From Bombus terrestris (taxonomy: Eukaryota; Arthropoda; Insecta; Hymenoptera; Apidae): a stretch of 64,000 nucleotides of DNA. The DNA is taken from assembly GCF_910591885.1 (NCBI RefSeq), contig NC_063277.1, positions 3,224,001 through 3,288,000 of the forward strand. The letters run 5' to 3'. Each line of letters opens with the position of its first letter. Within the stretch, counting starts at the first letter, position 1. Both the position numbers and the translations under genes were made by a program. The notes below the pieces were generated by a model. It searched no databases and was not told the DNA's origin. It was given only the letters and a program-made list of their open reading frames with translations. Shown here in pieces: positions 58,321 through 64,000 of the stretch.

Positions 58321-61300
58321 GTATAACGATATATACTATTACGTATTAACGTATAACGTTATATACTATTACTATATAACGTATAACGTTATATACTATT
58401 ACTATATAACGTATAACGTTATATACTATTACTATATAACGTATAACGATATATACTATTCCGTACTATCGTATAACGTTATATAATATTACTATATAAC
58501 GTATAACGTTATATACCATTACTATATAACGTATAACGTTATATACTATTACTATATAACGTATAACGTTATATACTATTACGTACTAACGTATAACGTT
58601 ATATACTATTACTATGTCACATATATCGCTATATACTATAACTATATAACGTATAACGATATATACTGTTACTATATAACGTATAACGTTATATAGTATT
58701 ACGTAATAACGTATAACGTTATATAGTATTGCCATATCACGTATAACGTTGTATATTATTACGTACTAACGTATAACGTTATATACTATTACTATATAAC
58801 GCATAACGTTATATACTATTACTATATAACGTATAACGATATATACTATTACGTGTTAACGTATAACGTTATATACTATTACTATATAACGTATAACGTT
58901 ATATACTATTACTATATAACGTATAACGTTATATACTTTTACTATATAACGTATAACGATATATACTATTCCGTACTATCGTATAACGTTATATACTATT
59001 ACTGTATAATGCATAACGTTATATACTATTACTATATAACGTATAACGTTATATACTATTACTATATAGCGCATAACGTTATATAATATTACTATATAAC
59101 GTATAACGTTATATAATATTACTATATAACGTATAACGTTATATACTATTACTATATAACGTATAACGTTATATACTATTACGTATTAACGTATAACGTT
59201 ATATACTATTACTATATAACGTATAACGTTATATACTATTACTGTATAACGTATAACGTTATATACTATTACTATATAACGTATAACGATATATACTATT
59301 ACGTATTAACGTATAACGTTATATACTATTACTACATAACGTATAACGTTATATACTATTACGTACTATCGTATAACGTTATATACTATTACTATATAAC
59401 GTATAACGTTATATACTATTACTATATAACTTATAACGATATATACTATTCCGTACTATCGTATAACGTTATATAATATTACTATATAACGTATAACGTT
59501 ATATACGATTACTATATAACGTATAACGTTATATACTATTACTATATAACACATAACGTTATGTAATATTACTATATAACGTATAACGTTAGATACTATT
59601 ACTATATAACGTATGACGTTATATACCATTACTATATAACGTATAACGATATATACTATTACTATATAACGTATAACGTTATATACTATTACTATATAAC
59701 GTATAACGTTATATACTATTACTATATAACGTATAACGTTATATACTATTACTATATAACGTATAACGTTATATACTATTACTATATAACGTATAACGTT
59801 ATATACTATTACTATATAACGTATAACGATATATACTATTACGTAATAACGTATAACGTTATATAGTATTGCCATATCACGTATAACGTTGTATATTATT
59901 ACGTACTAACGTATAACGTTATATACTATTACTATATAACGTATAACGTTATATACTATTACTATATAACGTATAACGTTGTATAGTATTACCATATAAC
60001 GTATAACGTTATATACTATTACGTACTAACGTATAACGTTATATAGTATTACGTAATAACGTATAACGTTATATAGTATTGCCATATCACGTATAACGTT
60101 GTATATTATTACGTACTAACGTATAACGTTATATACTATTACTATATAACGTATAACGTTATATACTATTACTATATAACGTATAACGTTATATACTATT
60201 ACTATATAACGTATAACGTTATATACTATTACTATATTACGTATGACGATATATACTATTACGTATTAATGCATAACGTTATATACTATTACTATATAAC
60301 GTATAACGTTATATACTATTACTATATAACGTCTAACGTTATATACTATTACATTATAACGTATAACGTTCTATACTATTACTATATAACGCATAACGTT
60401 ATATAATATTACTATATAACGTATAACGTTATATACTATTACTATATAACGTATAACGTTATATACTATTACTATATAACGTATAACGTTATATACTATT
60501 ATTATATAACGCACAACGTTATATAATATTACTATATAACGTATAACGTTATATACTACTACTATATAACGTATAACGTTATATACTTATACTATATAAC
60601 GTATAACGTTATATACTATTACTATATAACGCATAACGTTATATACTATTACTATATAACGTATAACGATATATACTATTACGTATTAACGTATAACGTT
60701 ATGTACTATTACTATATAACGTATAACGTTATATACTATTACTATATAACGTATAACGTTATATACTTTTACTATATAACGTATAACGATATATACTATT
60801 CCGTACTATCGTATAACGTTATATACTATTACTGTATAATGCATAACGTTATATACTATTACTATATAACGTATAACGTTATATACTATTACTATATAGC
60901 GCATAACGTTATATAATATTACTATATAACGTATAACGTTATATACTATTACTATATAACGTGTAACGATATATACTATCACGTATTAACGTATAACGTT
61001 ATAAACTATTACTATATAACGTATAACGTTATATACTATTACTGTATAACGTATAACGTTATATACTATTACTATATAACGTATAACGATATATACTATT
61101 ACGTATTAACGTATAACGTTATATACTATTACTATATAACGTATAACGTTATATACTATTACGTACTATCGTATAACGTTATATACTATTACTATATAAC
61201 GTATAACGTTATATACTATTACTATATAACGTATAACGTTATATACTATTACTATATAACGTATAACGTTATATACTATTACTATATAGCGTATAACGTT

Positions 61301-63420
61301 ATATACTATTACTATATAACGCATAACGTTATATAATATTACTATATAACGTATAACGTTATATACCATTACTATATAACGTATAACGTTATACACTATT
61401 ACTATGTAACGTATAACGTTATATACTATTACTATATAACACATAACGTTATGTAATATTACTATATAACGTATAACGTTATATACTATTACTATATAAC
61501 GTATGACGTTATATACTTATACTATATAACGTATAACGATATATACTATTACGTATTAACGTATAACGTTATATACTATTACTATATAACGTATAACGTT
61601 ATATACTATTACTATATAACGTATAACGTTATATACTATTACTATATAACGTATAACGTTATATACTATTACTATATAACGTATAACGATATATACTATT
61701 CCGTACTATCGTATAACGTTATATAATATTACTATATAACGTATAACGTTATATACCATTACTATATAACGTATAACGTTATATACTATTACTATATAAC
61801 GTATAACGTTATATACTATTACGTACTAACGTATAACGTTATATACTATTACTATGTCACATATATCGCTATATACTATAACTATATAACGTATAACGAT
61901 ATATACTGTTACTATATAACGTATAACGTTATATAGTATTACGTAATAACGTATAACGTTATATAGTATTGCCATATCACGTATAACGTTGTATATTATT
62001 ACGTACTAACGTATAACGTTATATACTATTACTATATAACGTATAACGTTATATACTATTACTATATAACACATAACGTTATATACTATTACTATATAAC
62101 ACAAAACGTTATGTAATATTACTATATAACGTATAACGTTATATACTATTACTATATAACGTATGACGTTATATACTTATACTATATAACGTATAACGAT
62201 ATATACTATTACGTATTAACGTATAACGTTATATACTATTACTATATAACGTATAACGTTATATACTATTACTATATAACGTATAACGTTATATACTATT
62301 ACTATATAACGTATAACGTTATATACTATTACGTATTAATGCATAACGTTATATACTATTACTATATAACGTATAACGTTATATACTATTACTATATAAC
62401 GTATAACGTTATATACTATTACTATATAGCGTATAACGTTATATACTATTACTATATAACGCATAACGTTATATAATATTACTATATAACGTATAACGTT
62501 ATATACCATTACTATATAACGTATAACGTTATACACTATTACTATGTAACGTATAACGTTATATACTATTACTATATAACACATAACGTTATGTAATATT
62601 ACTATATAACGTATAACGTTATATACTATTACTATATAACGTATGACGTTATATACTTATACTATATAACGTATAACGATATATACTATTACGTATTAAC
62701 GTATAACGTTATATACTATTACTATATAACGTATAACGTTATATACTATTACTATATAACGTATAACGTTATATACTATTACTATATAACGTATAACGTT
62801 ATATACTATTACGTATTAACGTATAACGTTATATACTATTACTATATAACGTATAACGTTATATACTATTACTGTATAACGTATAACGTTATATACTATT
62901 ACTATATAACGTATAACGATATATACTATTACGTATTAACGTATAACGTTATATACTATTACTACATAACGTATAACGTTATATACTATTACGTACTATC
63001 GTATAACGTTATATACTATTACTATATAACGTATAACGTTATATACTTATACTATATAACGTATAACGTTATATACTATTACTATATAACGTATAACGTT
63101 ATATACTATTACTATATAACGTATAACGTTATATACTATTACTATATAACGTATAACGTTATATACTATTACTATATTACGTATAACGTTATATACTATT
63201 ACGTAATAACGTATAACGTTATATAGTATTGCCATATCACGTATAACGTTGTATATTATTACGTACTAACGTATAATGTCATATACTATTACTATATAAC
63301 GTATAACGATATATACTATTCCGTACTATCGTATAACGTTATATACTATTACTATATAACGCATAACGTTATATACTATTACTATATAGCGTATAACGAT
63401 ATATACTATTACGTAATAAC

Positions 63421-63720
63421 GTATAACGTTATATAGTATTGCCATATCACGTATAACGTTGTATATTATTACGTACTAACGTATAACGTTATATACTATT
63501 ACTATATAACGTATAACGTTATATACTATTACTATATAACGTATAACGTTGTATAGTATTACCATATAACGTATAACGTTATATAGTATTGCCATATCAC
63601 GTATAACGTTGTATATTATTACGTACTAACGTATAACGTTATATACTATTACTATATAACGTATAACGTTATATACTATTACTATATAACGTATAACGTT
63701 GTATAGTATTACCATATAAC
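63421..63720. repeat. Copy of the doubled 150-bp unit
   Basis: Identical arrangement to 56491-56790 at offset 6930. It shows that the small duplication predates the larger one. Confidence 0.87.
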
Positions 63721-64000
63721 GTATAACGTTATATACTATTACGTACTAACGTATAACGTTATATAGTATTACGTAATAACGTATAACGTTATATAGTATT
63801 GCCATATCACGTATAACGTTGTATATTATTACGTACTAACGTATAACGTTATATACTATTACTATATAACCTATAACGTTATATACTATTACTATATAAC
63901 GTATAACGTTATATACTATTACTATATAACGTATAACGTTATATACTATTACTATATTACGTATGACGATATATACTATTACGTATTAATGCATAACGTT

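Larger units (their letters stand above)
1..64000. repeat. 30-bp AT-rich satellite array filling the whole window
   Basis: The window is a continuous head-to-tail array of a 30-bp monomer in one phase, with monomer starts at 1, 31, 61 and so on to 63991. The consensus has a 7-bp spacer GTATAAC, an arm GTTATATA, a centre CTATTAC and an arm TATATAAC. Its composition is 12 A, 12 T, 4 C and 2 G. Variants differ only by substitutions or length-neutral changes, so the register never shifts over 64 kb. There is no unique sequence or mobile element inside, and both array ends lie outside the window. The array is non-coding by every criterion I can apply. An array of this size suggests a eukaryotic satellite block, but whether it is centromeric, subtelomeric or on a sex chromosome cannot be told from this sequence. 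I do not recognise the monomer as a named family. Confidence 0.98.
53521..64000. repeat. Tandem ~3.2-3.7-kb higher-order repeat, three copies plus a fourth start
   Basis: Copies are 53521-56820 (3300 bp), 56821-60030 (3210 bp) and 60031-63750 (3720 bp), with a fourth starting at 63751 and cut by the window end. Each opens with ATAGTATTACGTAATAAC, then F and G, and later has GTATGACGAT/ACGTATTAAT (53731, 57031, 60241, 63961) and ATACACTATT (54871, 58171, 61381). The 3' parts differ: copy 2 ends with material like 52981-53520, and copy 3 ends with 62791-63750, matching 55861-56820. The copies are mosaics. ACGTATTAAT and ATACACTATT were seen only in this region. Confidence 0.88.

Noticed and set aside
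1..64000. CRISPR array
   Set aside because: There are no unique spacers between repeats; the units are contiguous and the variation is in shared classes.
1..64000. Telomerase-type telomeric repeat
   Set aside because: The unit is 30 bp, lacks the G-rich strand typical of telomerase products, and shows segmental duplications of variants. Telomere-associated satellite is still possible.
1..64000. CENP-B box or named centromeric satellite
   Set aside because: No match to the CENP-B box core (TTCG followed by CGGG), and I do not recognise the monomer as a known family.
1..64000. TATA-box promoters from the many TATATAA strings
   Set aside because: They occur in essentially every monomer as part of the hairpin arms, with no gene or other promoter element nearby.
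1..64000. Intrinsic terminators from the hairpins
   Set aside because: The stems are AT-rich, not GC-rich, and no T-tract follows them.
1..64000. Assembly artefact producing the whole array
   Set aside because: Copies differ by structured, shared variants in nested orders, which a simple collapse or loop would not create. The exact copy number of near-identical units (1710, 3750 bp) could still be wrong.
1..64000. Integrated CRESS-DNA virus genome
   Set aside because: Only the origin-like motif is present; there is no Rep or capsid reading frame in the window.

Overview
This window is one uninterrupted satellite DNA array. From base 1 to base 64000 it consists of head-to-tail copies of a 30-bp, roughly 80% A+T monomer: 2133 full copies plus 10 bp. 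Every monomer starts in the same phase (1 + 30k), and no net insertion or deletion is visible anywhere. I see no protein gene, tRNA, rRNA, transposon, CRISPR array or unique-sequence island. The array runs off both ends of the window. Long arrays like this are typical of eukaryotic heterochromatin (centromeric, pericentromeric, subtelomeric or sex-chromosome blocks). I cannot name the species or the chromosomal location, and I do not recognise the monomer as a named satellite.

Monomer architecture: a 7-bp spacer GTATAAC, an 8-bp arm GTTATATA, a 7-bp centre CTATTAC and an 8-bp arm TATATAAC. The two arms are exact reverse complements, so each monomer can form an 8-bp stem with a 7-nt loop. Dyad axes recur every 15 bp along the array. 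The stem end plus loop reads TACTATTAC, which fits the NANTATTAC nonanucleotide of circular Rep-encoding single-stranded (CRESS) DNA virus origins. Frequent variant monomers read TAATATTAC, the exact geminivirus form. Beside the stem lies a tandem ATAACGT ATAACGT pair that resembles iterons. The resemblance to a rolling-circle origin is visible in the sequence; any functional or evolutionary link is inference.

Higher-order structure: variant monomers recur in fixed orders, which reveals nested segmental duplications whose unit lengths are all multiples of 30 bp (60, 90, 120, 150, 180, 240, 510, 660, 750, 1710, about 3300, 3750 and about 4410-4530 bp). Regions: 1-5760 is a mosaic whose 721-1830 part matches 32.9-34.1 kb; 5761-14490 has 750-bp units and an approximately 2.8-kb repeat; 10741-17700 has a 4620-bp-offset repeat; 17911-27630 has blocks related to 4741-5460 plus a 1710-bp tandem duplication; 27.6-32.2 kb is a patchwork of short duplications; 32311-40950 is a duplicated ~4.4-kb unit; 41911-49410 is a near-identical 3750-bp tandem pair; 49.6-52.6 kb is a partial further copy; 53521-64000 has three copies of a ~3.2-3.7-kb unit and the start of a fourth.

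Rare orientation switches (15398-15450, 35588-35640, 40118-40170, 58268-58320) keep the 30-bp register, as expected if exchange occurs between the inverted arms. All open reading frames are artefacts: 30 is divisible by 3, and one frame on each strand of the consensus monomer has no stop codon.
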